This document shows, piece after piece, positions 52,151 to 60,611 of a stretch of DNA of 64,000 nucleotides. Origin of the DNA: Granulicella aggregans (GTDB lineage Bacteria; Acidobacteriota; Terriglobia; Terriglobales; Acidobacteriaceae); the NCBI RefSeq assembly GCF_025685565.1, contig NZ_JAGSYE010000004.1:186001-250000 (forward strand). The letters run 5' to 3'. Numbering within the stretch: position 1 is the first letter of the stretch; the number at the start of each line of letters is the position of its first letter. The notes under the pieces are model-generated. The model saw only the letters and a program-made list of their open reading frames with translations. It ran no database searches and was not told the origin of the DNA. The position numbers and the translations under genes are program-made.

Positions 52151-52675
52151 CTATAAGCGCTTGATGGTTGACGGTGGTGCGGGAGTGGAGCGATCGCTCA
52201 GCAGCCAGTCGATGTAGGTGGTGACGTCGGTCTCGCGGGCTTCTCCCATGATGCGACCAATGGGCGTGCCATCCTTGTCAAGGATGATGGTTGACGGCAG
52301 GGCGTTGCCCAAAGCCAGACGGTCGAGTGTGCCGATGTCGGCACCGGTCCAGACCTCAAGCGAAAGGTTCTGCTCCTGAATGTAAGGACTAATCTTTGAG
52401 CGGGTTTTGGAATCGTCGGCGGAGATGGCGATGAAGCGGATGCCTTTGTTGGCGTAGCGCTGCTTGAGTGTGGAGAGGCGTGGGAGCTCCTCTTTGCAGG
52501 GACCGCACCATGTGGCCCAGAAGCTGACGACGGTGATGGAGCCGCGAAGGTCGGAGAGCTTCTGGATGTGACCCGTCAGGTCCTGAAACTTAAGGTCGGG
52601 AACCGGCTTCGCCCCTGCGGTAAGGGCAAAGCCGGCGATAGCGATGGTGATCGCGAGAGTGAGAAGTTTCTTCAT
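52151..52675 (-). CDS. TlpA-like periplasmic thioredoxin
   Basis: About 174 residues with a signal peptide (ITIAIAGFALTAGAK), then a thioredoxin fold: VVSFWATWCGPCKEELP (WCGPC active site), FIAISADDS, and NALPSTIILDKDG (cis-Pro). It reduces disulfides in the envelope, for example in apocytochromes or copper proteins. It follows the beta-barrel gene by 15 bp on the same strand. Confidence 0.92.
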   Translation of the reverse strand: MKKLLTLAITIAIAGFALTAGAKPVPDLKFQDLTGHIQKLSDLRGSITVVSFWATWCGPCKEELPRLSTLKQRYANKGIRFIAISADDSKTRSKISPYIQEQNLSLEVWTGADIGTLDRLALGNALPSTIILDKDGTPIGRIMGEARETDVTTYIDWLLSDRSTPAPPSTIKRL

Positions 52676-52690
52676 GGATGAGTGCATGAG

Positions 52691-53764
52691 TTAGAACCTG
52701 CGGGTGTAGCTGGCAAGCCAGACGTACTGTGCGAAGGCTGCGTCGCCGTGGGTCCCGTAGACACTGTCGGGGTAGCTGACGGTGCGGTCGCGACGGACGG
52801 CCTTGTAGACGCCGGCGGAGAGGATGTTTCCGCTGCGGGTGTACTCGAGGCCAGGACCGAGGGTGACTGCGTAGCCGGGGCGGCGAAAGCCGTCGTTGCT
52901 TACGGGGAAGAGGTTGTAGGCGGGCACACCTTCCCAGCGCGGCCCGACGGTGGCGGTGAGGCCGGGAGCCTTGGAGATCGGGAACGCGAGGCCGGCTTCG
53001 AGGAGGTACTGGTCGGCGATGGAGTTGAAGTCGTTGAGCGGCGTGGTGGTGCTGGTGGAGCGCTGCACGCCGTCGGTGCCACCGTTCATGGCGATGTAGT
53101 TGCCGTCGGTGTAGAGGGTGAGGTTTTGATGCAGGGTGGTGTAAGCGGACCAGTTGAGGACGCCTCCCCAACCGCCGGTGCCGGGCTGAATGGAGTAGTC
53201 GACGGGCGCGGTGGTTGTGGTGGTGACGCCGGTGGTGGCGTTGGTGGAGCTGGTGGTGTTCTTTACGTCGTCGTTGCCGGTGGGGAGATACGCGCCGAGG
53301 CCGACGGAGGCGTTCCAGCGGGTAGCTTTCGAGGGATTTCGGATCCAGGAGTTGACGGTGACGATCATGTCGCCGACGCCGGTGGCCTGGTATTCGATGG
53401 GTGAGCTCTGCGATTTGCGCGAGGCCCATAGCTCAGGGATGTCCATACTGACGCTGACGCGGGGCGTGACCTGGTAGGTGATGCCGAGGGTCGCGAGGTT
53501 AATGCGATTCTCAACCTGCGTTCCCTGCTGGGCGCGGTACTCCTGGTAGACGTCGCCGACATAGTGCTGGTAGGAGAACTGATGGCGCTCGCCGATGGTT
53601 ACCTGCCAGTGGCCGGGCTGGAGATAGCCTCCCTGTTCGGTGGGAAGGCCAGCTTGCTCTGGTGAACGGGCGAGGATGCAACCCTGCGAGTGGGCGGCGA
53701 CCGCGCCAACGGTGAAGAGGAGGGCAAAGAGAGGGGCAGAGATGCGGTGAAGCTTGAAGCTCAT
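52691..53764 (-). CDS. Outer-membrane beta-barrel protein (transporter-like)
   Basis: About 357 residues from ATG 53764 (MSFKLHR) with a signal peptide (AAHSQ). Alternating strands run to the C-terminus (LGPGLEYTRSGNILSAGVYK, QYVWLASYTRRF with terminal Phe). Residues 150-170 contain a Thr/Ser-rich loop. It resembles MetA-pathway/phenol-degradation-type barrels in layout, but I cannot name the family. Confidence 0.75.
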   Translation of the reverse strand: MSFKLHRISAPLFALLFTVGAVAAHSQGCILARSPEQAGLPTEQGGYLQPGHWQVTIGERHQFSYQHYVGDVYQEYRAQQGTQVENRINLATLGITYQVTPRVSVSMDIPELWASRKSQSSPIEYQATGVGDMIVTVNSWIRNPSKATRWNASVGLGAYLPTGNDDVKNTTSSTNATTGVTTTTTAPVDYSIQPGTGGWGGVLNWSAYTTLHQNLTLYTDGNYIAMNGGTDGVQRSTSTTTPLNDFNSIADQYLLEAGLAFPISKAPGLTATVGPRWEGVPAYNLFPVSNDGFRRPGYAVTLGPGLEYTRSGNILSAGVYKAVRRDRTVSYPDSVYGTHGDAAFAQYVWLASYTRRF

Positions 53765-54304
53765 TGGAGATGTCCTTGGATTCATGCAGGCGCAGGTTCG
53801 CGATCATGTGGCGGGGTGGCCCGCGTACACGTTGGCGGCGTGCGTGGGTGCATATTTTGTGCTCACGCGATCTTAGGAAGTTGCTATGAAAGGCGCATCC
53901 ACCGGAAGGATGAAATTGCTGGGCGTGCCGTAGAGGGTGCCACAGTAAGTAATACCTAGTTCTTAACAGGAGGGTTACAGGTGCGTTTGCCGATCGGCAT
54001 GCAAGCTCGACGGCGGTGCAGTGGGCTGACACTCCCGCAATGTATGGTCCGCCGTCTGACTGCAAGGGAAAAGTTGAGGGTGAAGGAAAGTCTGCGTCAA
54101 TGTATCCGGCCTTTGTTGGAGGTTGAGTCTCCTGGCCATGATGAGATACGCGCGTACCTGCCCTGCTAAGTCGGTCGGCCGGTGATGGCCATTTGCGGGA
54201 TCAGGTTTCAGGTCCGCCGTTTTGACTGTTCTTTCATCCTGCTCGTTCCGGTGCAGGCCTCGGTGGGAAACTCAAATTGTAGCCCTGAAGTGACGCGGAA
54301 CGGC
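53765..54304. other. Intergenic, no gene supported
   Basis: About 540 bp between the barrel gene and the IS110 remnant. Short open frames have no domain or convincing ribosome site. It should hold the barrel/thioredoxin promoter, which I cannot pinpoint. Confidence 0.5.
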
Positions 54305-55335
54305 TTAGGCAGCTATTGCCTCAGCTGCACCGCGATATTCCTCGCCGGTTGAGAGGACTGCCCATGCGATCCGCGCCAGCTTGTTCGCAGCCGCGACGAT
54401 CAGCACATTGCGTGGAGCTCTCGCTTCAAGCGCTGTCATCCATGGACCCATCGCCAGTCGATCTCGCTTGCATCGCAGAACGACTACCCGTGCCCCGTGG
54501 ATCAGGATCCTGCGCAGATAGCGGTTGCCCCGCTTACTGATGCCAGAGAGCTTCGCTCTCCCGCCAGTTGAGTACTGCTTCGGCACAAGTCCCATCCAAG
54601 CAGCGAACCCTCGTCCCTTACGAAACGCGGCACCGTTGCCGATCGCGGCCACAATCGCTGTTGCGATTAAGGGTCCTATCCCGGGGATCTGGCGCAGACG
54701 AATGCAGGCAGCGTCGCTCGAGGCGATCTGTTCCACTTCAAGGTTAAGATCGACGACCTGCTGTTCAAGATTCTTCCACTCGTTCCAGAGTAAAGCGAGC
54801 AGGTTCCGCATCCGTGGAGTCAGGTCTTGCTCAGCGTTCTCCAGGACCTGTGGTATCCGCTCTCGAAGTTTCGCCGGACTCTTAGCGAAGACCAGGCCAC
54901 GCTCAAGCGGGAATGCGCGGAGCTGGTTGATCACCGACGTGCGCCGTGTGATCAATCGCTCACGCACACGATGCAGCGCCTGAAGGTCAAGCTGGTCGTA
55001 TGTCTTAATGGGAACGAAACGCATGTTGTGGCGATCAACAGCCTCCGCGATCGCCTCCGCATCAAGGAAGTCGTTCTTGTTCGACTTCACGAAGGGCTTC
55101 ACAAACTGCGCCGGAATGAGCTTCACGTCATGGCCTTGTTCACGAAGAGTCCGTCCCAGGAAGTGCGCTCCGGAACACGCCTCCATCCAATCAAAGCGGT
55201 CTGCATGTTGGCAGTGAAGATAATCAGCTGCTTCTGAGAGAACTTCTTCCTCAACAGGATCTTGCCGCTATCGCCGAGAGCTACGAGGTGAAAGGTCGTC
55301 TTGCCAAGGTCAATGCCAACTGAGCGAATCTGCAT
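54305..55335 (-). mobile_element. IS110/IS1111-family transposase, frameshifted
   Basis: The N-terminal part from MQIRSVGIDLGKTTFHLV (ATG 55335) carries the first DEDD Asp. The frame breaks near 55186 and continues with FLGRTLREQGHDVKLIPAQF, NKNDFLDAEAIAEA and IPGIGPLIATAIVAAIGN (transposase_20 domain). Together they make a full-length transposase of about 340 residues with one frameshift, so the element is probably dead. It differs from the IS110 at 2687. Confidence 0.87.
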
Positions 55336-55532
55336 GTCGATGGTCCTCCTTGAACCTGCCTTCAAGATCCTCCACACTGTGTGTGGAGTTCAAGCGGCGG
55401 ACCATCTCAGTCGTCGGGGTTTTGAGAAACTACGTCAGCAACGGCCGACCGAGCCGATCCGGTTTCCCATAACGCCGTTTTCGTGGGAGCGAACTGGTCA
55501 ATGAGCGACTCGGTCTGTTGCGTCGGTTGAGC

Positions 55533-57545
55533 TTATTTGCTGTCGATCTTCCTGGCGGTTAAGTCAGAATCGATTGGCCGCCGGGTCACGGTGCGACTTG
55601 CGATGGAAGTCACAGGCAACCCGATCTTCTGCACAAGGGACTGGAAACGTGGTTCACTCTGCAGAAAATCGAATGCGGGATCCGTGGCGATCATAAGGAG
55701 CCCAAAATCGTGCAGGCGAAATGCCTCTTCAAGCATTGAGAGCGTGGGTTCCTTCTCGCCGAGTTCAGCGTGGTAGGTTGCCAGCGCCACGGGCGAGACA
55801 TACTCCTTTTGTTGTCGAGCAGAGTAGAAGGCCAACTGCCAGCGGACGACCGCAGGCCATCCGCCTCTGGCGAAGGCGGTGCGAATTAAGGATGCGTCAC
55901 GCGGGTCGTCAAAAGCAGAAAATAACTTCGCCGCAGCGTCTGCTGCGTCCCTATAGCTTCTCTTGCGGCGCAAGCATTCCATACGGCAATACAGAAGCGT
56001 GGGATTGAAAGGTGCGGCTTCGAGGCGAATCTTCAGGTCATCGAGAGCTTCATCGTATTCGCGGTGGTCCATAAAAATCCATCCGAGCCAAGGGGCGTGT
56101 TCAAGCGGCGCCATTTCGATTGCCTTCTTAGCTAACTCAATGGTTTCGGAGCGTCGATCCTCAACAAGCATTACATCGGCCCGGAACGCGTAAAATTCGC
56201 CGTTGCTTGGGTCGAGACTGATGGCCCGAAGGATTTCGCGGTCCGCATCCGCGGGGTTCCATCGGGCGATGAGATATGTGGCGGCCATAGCTCCGTGCGC
56301 TTCGGCAAGATTCGAATCGAGCGCGATTGCACGTGCAGAGGCTTCTTCTTCTAAAGGAAGTGCAACGCGGGGGTCAACTTCGCCGGCCACGACAGCTTTG
56401 CCGTAATAGTTCGCCAGGCCTGCCCAGGCCGCCGCGTAGTCGGGCTGAATCTCCGTGGCTTTCTGGAAATACGGCTCGGATTCAAGCTCTCTGTCGCTGT
56501 ACCACAAGTACTTACCGCGAAGATAAGCATCGTGCGCCGCGGGATTGACATAGCGCTGAGTCATGGCAACAGGCGTCGCACTATCTAATTGTTTGGCGAT
56601 CTCCTGAGCGGCTTCCCCGGCAAGCGCCGTGTCGCTTGTATCCCGATTGAAGCTTTGGGCCCAGATGTGGGAATCGGTGTCGGCACGAATCAGTTGCAAG
56701 GTCATGTGGACTTGGTCGCCCTTGCGCGCAATGGAACCCTCCACGATGCCCTCGACTCCGAGTTCCCGGGCGATCTCGGAGAGCGGACGATGGGCCCCCT
56801 TATACTGCATCACCGATGTGCGCGAGGTGATCCGGAGGGTCGAGTTGCGGGCGATCATGGTGGTCAGTTCGTCTGTCATGCCGGCGGCGAGATATTCCTG
56901 GCTGGTGTCGCCAGAGAGATTGTCGAGAGGAAGCACGGCAAGCGACCTGATGACTGGGGCCGTGCTGTTCAACCGATGTCTCGCCAGCAACAACGTGAAC
57001 AGCAGCACGAGTGCAGAGGCAGCCGCGAGCCACAAAACCCGATGCGCATGGGTGCGCGCCGGCGCATGAATTGGCGCAGGTTGAACGATCGGGGAGGTTT
57101 CCAGCTCGCCTCTGGGAAGCTCTGGGACCCGCGGCTGAATAACCTGCGACTGGATAAGGACCGGAGCGATGAAACGGTAGCCAACTCCCGTCACCGTCTG
57201 AATGAACTTCGGCTCAGCCGGATCATCCCTTAGTGTCTGGCGCAGCTTTCGAATCGCCGTATTGATCCCGTGTTCGGTATCGACGAACACTTCGCTGGAC
57301 CAGAGCCTCTCCGCGATCTCCGCCCGGCTCACCAGCTGGCCCTCCCTTGAAACCAGAAGGATCAGCAACTCCATCGGCTTGCGTTCCAGTCGCAGCGGTT
57401 GACTCTTGCGCAGCAGCTCAAATCTACCGCAGTCCAGCCGAAACTCCGAAAACTCGTAGACCATATCGGGCCCACGAGCGGTCGCAGAACTGGTCTCCGG
57501 ACTGAACGCAGGATTAGACACGCTTGTCCTCGCCTTGGCAGACAT
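55533..57545 (-). CDS. CadC/ToxR-type winged-helix regulator with TPR sensor
   Basis: The 670-residue protein has an N-terminal OmpR-type winged helix (residues 28-122: FRLDCGRFELLRKSQPLRLE, RTLRDDPAEPKFIQTVTGVG) without a receiver domain, a membrane helix near 170-188, a FlgO/TolB-N-like domain (RSLAVLPLDNLSGDTSQEYL, HIWAQSFNRD) and TPR repeats from about 330. It is a membrane-bound one-component regulator, a type abundant in Acidobacteria. It diverges from a secreted-protein gene that may be its target. Confidence 0.9.
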   Translation of the reverse strand: MSAKARTSVSNPAFSPETSSATARGPDMVYEFSEFRLDCGRFELLRKSQPLRLERKPMELLILLVSREGQLVSRAEIAERLWSSEVFVDTEHGINTAIRKLRQTLRDDPAEPKFIQTVTGVGYRFIAPVLIQSQVIQPRVPELPRGELETSPIVQPAPIHAPARTHAHRVLWLAAASALVLLFTLLLARHRLNSTAPVIRSLAVLPLDNLSGDTSQEYLAAGMTDELTTMIARNSTLRITSRTSVMQYKGAHRPLSEIARELGVEGIVEGSIARKGDQVHMTLQLIRADTDSHIWAQSFNRDTSDTALAGEAAQEIAKQLDSATPVAMTQRYVNPAAHDAYLRGKYLWYSDRELESEPYFQKATEIQPDYAAAWAGLANYYGKAVVAGEVDPRVALPLEEEASARAIALDSNLAEAHGAMAATYLIARWNPADADREILRAISLDPSNGEFYAFRADVMLVEDRRSETIELAKKAIEMAPLEHAPWLGWIFMDHREYDEALDDLKIRLEAAPFNPTLLYCRMECLRRKRSYRDAADAAAKLFSAFDDPRDASLIRTAFARGGWPAVVRWQLAFYSARQQKEYVSPVALATYHAELGEKEPTLSMLEEAFRLHDFGLLMIATDPAFDFLQSEPRFQSLVQKIGLPVTSIASRTVTRRPIDSDLTARKIDSK

Positions 57546-57696
57546 CTATGGTATACGACGGAAATCTACAGATGGAAAAGACTTAGTGGTTCACCAAAAC
57601 TTCACCTCGGCCTTCACCCTTACTCCATTGCTGCTTTGGTTCGCTGCCGCTAGTTTCGTCCTCAATCGGCCTCTTCAGCCGAGGAGGAGAAATCAA

Positions 57697-58329
57697 ATGA
57701 AAACAACACATTGGAAGTGGATGAACGCGGCGCTGCTGGCTCTTACCCTTGTACCTGGCGCCCTGGCACAGTGCGGTCTGCCAGGCAAACCGATCAAACC
57801 TGCAGCGTGGCACCCGCTTTACGGAGCGCCCAGTCCGCACCTCATAAGAACTGGCTTTGAAGACTTCTTTGACCACGAACCGCAAATCGTCGGGATGTGG
57901 CACGTCGTCTTCACGGCGCAAACTCAGGGGAGCCAGAACACCCCCATTCCCGGTGGATTGGTCGTCGACAACTCGGTTGTGGTCTGGCACAGCGACGGAA
58001 CGGAGATCATGAACTCCGCGCGCGCGGCTCAGGACGGAAACTTCTGTCTAGGAGTCTGGAAACATACTGGAGAACGACGGTATCTTCTCAACCATATTCC
58101 GTGGCTAGGAAATGTCTTCGACCCCACCGCGCCACCGAGTACCGTCGGACCGCCCCAGGCAGGCGCGCAGTTCATTGAGAACATAACGCTCAGCCGGGAT
58201 GGTGATTCCTATAGCGGCACCTTCACCCTGCATGCCTACGACACGAGCGGAAACGTCTACGCGTCGTTTACAGGTGTGCTCTCGGCAAAGCGAATCACCC
58301 CGGAGACTCCGTTCAGCGATCTGCTCTAA
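57697..58329 (+). CDS. Secreted protein of unknown function
   Basis: About 210 residues from ATG 57697 (GAGGAGG upstream) with a signal peptide ending GALAQ. Beta-rich sequence (PQIVGMWHVVFTAQTQGSQN, DSYSGTFTLHAYDTSGNVYA) suggests a lipocalin-like or beta-sandwich fold. I do not recognise a family. It diverges from the CadC/TPR regulator, 151 bp apart. Confidence 0.7.
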   Translation: MKTTHWKWMNAALLALTLVPGALAQCGLPGKPIKPAAWHPLYGAPSPHLIRTGFEDFFDHEPQIVGMWHVVFTAQTQGSQNTPIPGGLVVDNSVVVWHSDGTEIMNSARAAQDGNFCLGVWKHTGERRYLLNHIPWLGNVFDPTAPPSTVGPPQAGAQFIENITLSRDGDSYSGTFTLHAYDTSGNVYASFTGVLSAKRITPETPFSDLL

Positions 58330-58340
58330 GAGAGAGTTGA

Positions 58341-58382
58341 GTCAGGGAGGTCGCCAGTCTTCGGACCGGCGATGTCCCTGAC
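58341..58382 (+). terminator. Strong hairpin terminator
   Basis: GTCAGGGA pairs with TCCCTGAC around an inner TCGCC/GGCGA stem, 11 bp after the stop of the secreted-protein gene. The T-tract is weak. Confidence 0.7.
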
Positions 58383-58565
58383 TTGGAGTTAAATAGAGCG
58401 AAGGTCGCGGCGGCGATTCGGGGTTGAACGGATTGGCAGTGTGCAGCAGGAATTAACAAAACCAAAGAAGACACGATCGAGGCGTAGACCCGTTTAACCA
58501 TGAGAGATTATCTCCCCCCCGGGGGCCATCAATGTTTAAGCTCGTGAACGGCATTTGCGGAAGGT

Positions 58566-58754
58566 TCAGCGTACCTGCTTGGGGTTCTTGCACTCGCAGG
58601 GATTCTTACCGCAGGCAATGCACAACCCATTGGTCCGCCGCTCCTGGGTCTTCTCAAACGCTGGCGACGGGTGGTTCGTGCCTCTGAAGAGGTCCCAATG
58701 TTTGAATTTGCCAGAACGGGGATCGCCATTGGGTGGCTCTTTAGGTTTCTTCAT
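58566..58754 (-). CDS. Small cysteine-rich protein
   Basis: Sixty-two residues from ATG 58754 (MKKPKEPPNGD), with AGGA about 11 bp upstream. The C-terminus has CIACGKNPCECK (CxxC-x4-CxC), which could bind zinc. Charged and hydrophilic throughout. It stands alone, and coding status rests on the start context and cysteine pattern only. Confidence 0.5.
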   Translation of the reverse strand: MKKPKEPPNGDPRSGKFKHWDLFRGTNHPSPAFEKTQERRTNGLCIACGKNPCECKNPKQVR

Positions 58755-58941
58755 ACCAAATATCCTAAGGCATATGAACAAGCTACAAACCTAACCTCCC
58801 TGGAAACGGGATTATCGCCAACTTCGACCCGTTCGGGTGCCTAGAGAACCGAACTTGCCGAGAACGCCCAGACTTTCGAGGAACCTCTCTTTTCGCTATG
58901 CTTGCGAGCATGCAGGATCTGTTACGGACTAGGGGGCGGTG

Positions 58942-59805
58942 ATGAGTCCCCAGTACCGCCACATTGTCGTCAGCGGTGTCCGCGTAGCCTACATAGAGCG
59001 GGAAGCGTCCGGAAGACAATATGAAACGTCAATCCTATTGCTCGATGCGTTGCTGGCTACTGCTGAAACGCTGGCGGAGCTAATCGCCGGGCTGTCGACT
59101 GACCGTCGAGTTGTAGCGCTCGACCTCCTTTCGGCCAGTTCCTCGGACAAGAAGAGCGTAGATGTCCATCAGGCGAGTCTCACTGGGTTGATCCACGAAT
59201 TCATGCAGACTATTGGTTTAGTGCAACCCGTTCTGATCGGGCATTCACATGGCGGGGCACTCGCTTTGCGGCTCGCGGCGACGGCTCCAATGGCTTTGAA
59301 GGGTCTGGTGCTGCTGGCTCCGGCGCATCCCTTTGGCGGCTACAGAAGCCGCGTCGTGAACTTCTATCTCCGACAGCCTGGCCGCATGCTCGCATTGAGT
59401 ATTCCGGTTGCTCCGAGCTGAATGATTCTACGCGCTTACAACCAGGCTGCAGGATCGAAGAGCCGAATCAGGATGCGGCAACTGCGGCCTCATCTCACGG
59501 TGTTGCGCAATCGCAACACTCTACGCCGAGTGCTTGAAATACTGCAAACATGGGACGGGGACATGGATGGTTTGCGCGAAGTGCTGGAAAATTCCGCGAT
59601 AGCCACTCCAACTCTTCTGATCTGGGGAGAGGAAGACCCCGTTGTCCCGATCGCCAGTGCGGCGAAGTTGGAGGATCGTCTTTTAGTGAGCGAGCGCGTG
59701 ACATTGGCTGCGATGGGTCATCTGCTGGTCGAGGAAGCACCGGAAGAGTGCGCGAGACTGATTGAGAAGTGGCTCGTCGGCCTTGACGCGCATGATTTCC
59801 GATAA
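58942..59805 (+). pseudogene. Alpha/beta hydrolase split by an in-frame TGA
   Basis: The first part has the nucleophile elbow GHSHGGALALRLA near residue 107. At 59419-59421 a TGA interrupts the frame; the same frame continues from ATG 59422 with the acid (WGEEDPVVPI) and the catalytic His (AAMGHLLVEEAP). The two parts add up to a normal hydrolase of about 287 residues. A TGG to TGA change is the simplest cause. The reverse strand is not a better gene. Confidence 0.85.
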
Positions 59806-59951
59806 CACGACTTTCCGGGAGCTTCACTTGTTGCTGCAAAGCTAAATTGTCGCTGGATCTGCAAAGCGGTTCTGTCATCATAGTGCGTCGTAGTCGTCGT
59901 GCGGTGCGTAATGTGGGAATCGACGTTCTCTGTCGATTTCCAAGGACTGCG

Positions 59952-59987
59952 GGAAGGGTGGGACGGTTTTATCGTTCCACCCTTTCC
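59952..59987. terminator. Bidirectional hairpin
   Basis: GGAAGGGTGGGACG pairs with CGTTCCACCCTTTCC (one bulge and one G-U) around a GTTTTAT loop, between the hydrolase and the TonB-receptor remnant, whose 3' ends face each other. Confidence 0.7.
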
Positions 59988-60049
59988 TGTAGCGTGAAGA
60001 CTTATTTGTCGTAGAGTTTGAGGCGGTATCTGTCGTATGCGGCAATATC

Positions 60050-60520
60050 TCAGGCCTGACCGATCACAAGGCTATCCCTGGCGGCTTCAACGATCTCGAC
60101 CGAGATGACATCAGCGTCGTTGACCGTAGAGCCCAGCCGGCTCTCAATGTCTCCGTTGCCGATCTGGTTGACCGACCCAGCCTGATCGGTATCGAGCAAT
60201 GTGTCTTCGGTGATCACGTTGACGGATTGTTGTAGCGAGGAGATCTTCAGCCTTATGTCTTCACGCAAGGAGATGGAGGATTGGATCTCGAAGTCATGCC
60301 ACAGCGGCTCAAACCCCGCCTGCCCGATCTCCACGCGATAGAGGCCGAACGGCAGATGCTGTGATGGTATTGGCGTAGTGATTGCTTTTACTCACGATGC
60401 GAATAGGTGCCTTCACTGCGACTCCGCCGGGCCGGTAATCGTGAGCTGCAATTCGCCTTGATTGGCTTGCCCAAAGGCTGTCGCGGAAAGACCTAAAAGG
60501 AAGTAGAAGGCCGCTTTCAT
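60050..60520 (-). pseudogene. Remnant of a Cna-domain TonB-dependent receptor
   Basis: ATG 60520 starts a signal peptide (FLLGLSATAFGQ) and NQGELQLTITGPAES. The frame then shifts (near 60415 and 60355) through VKAPIRIVSKSNHY to EIGQAGFEPLWHDFEIQSS and LQQSVNVITEDTLLDT, the carboxypeptidase-regulatory domain and plug start of acidobacterial OmpA/Cna-type receptors. Plug and barrel are absent. Confidence 0.75.
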
Positions 60521-60611
60521 CGCGAGAGCCACCTCGATTGGGTCACAGCTTTCCACAGGGTCTGAAGCTGTGAGTTGCCGCCTCACCTTTATATATCTCA
60601 CGGCCCGCTCT

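Noticed and set aside
52590-53429. 279-codon Arg/His-rich open frame on the minus strand
   Set aside because: It is a shadow of the beta-barrel gene; composition is extreme and there is no protein family.
58942-59805. UGA recoding (selenocysteine or readthrough)
   Set aside because: The position is not a redox site and no SECIS-like hairpin follows; a nonsense mutation is simpler.
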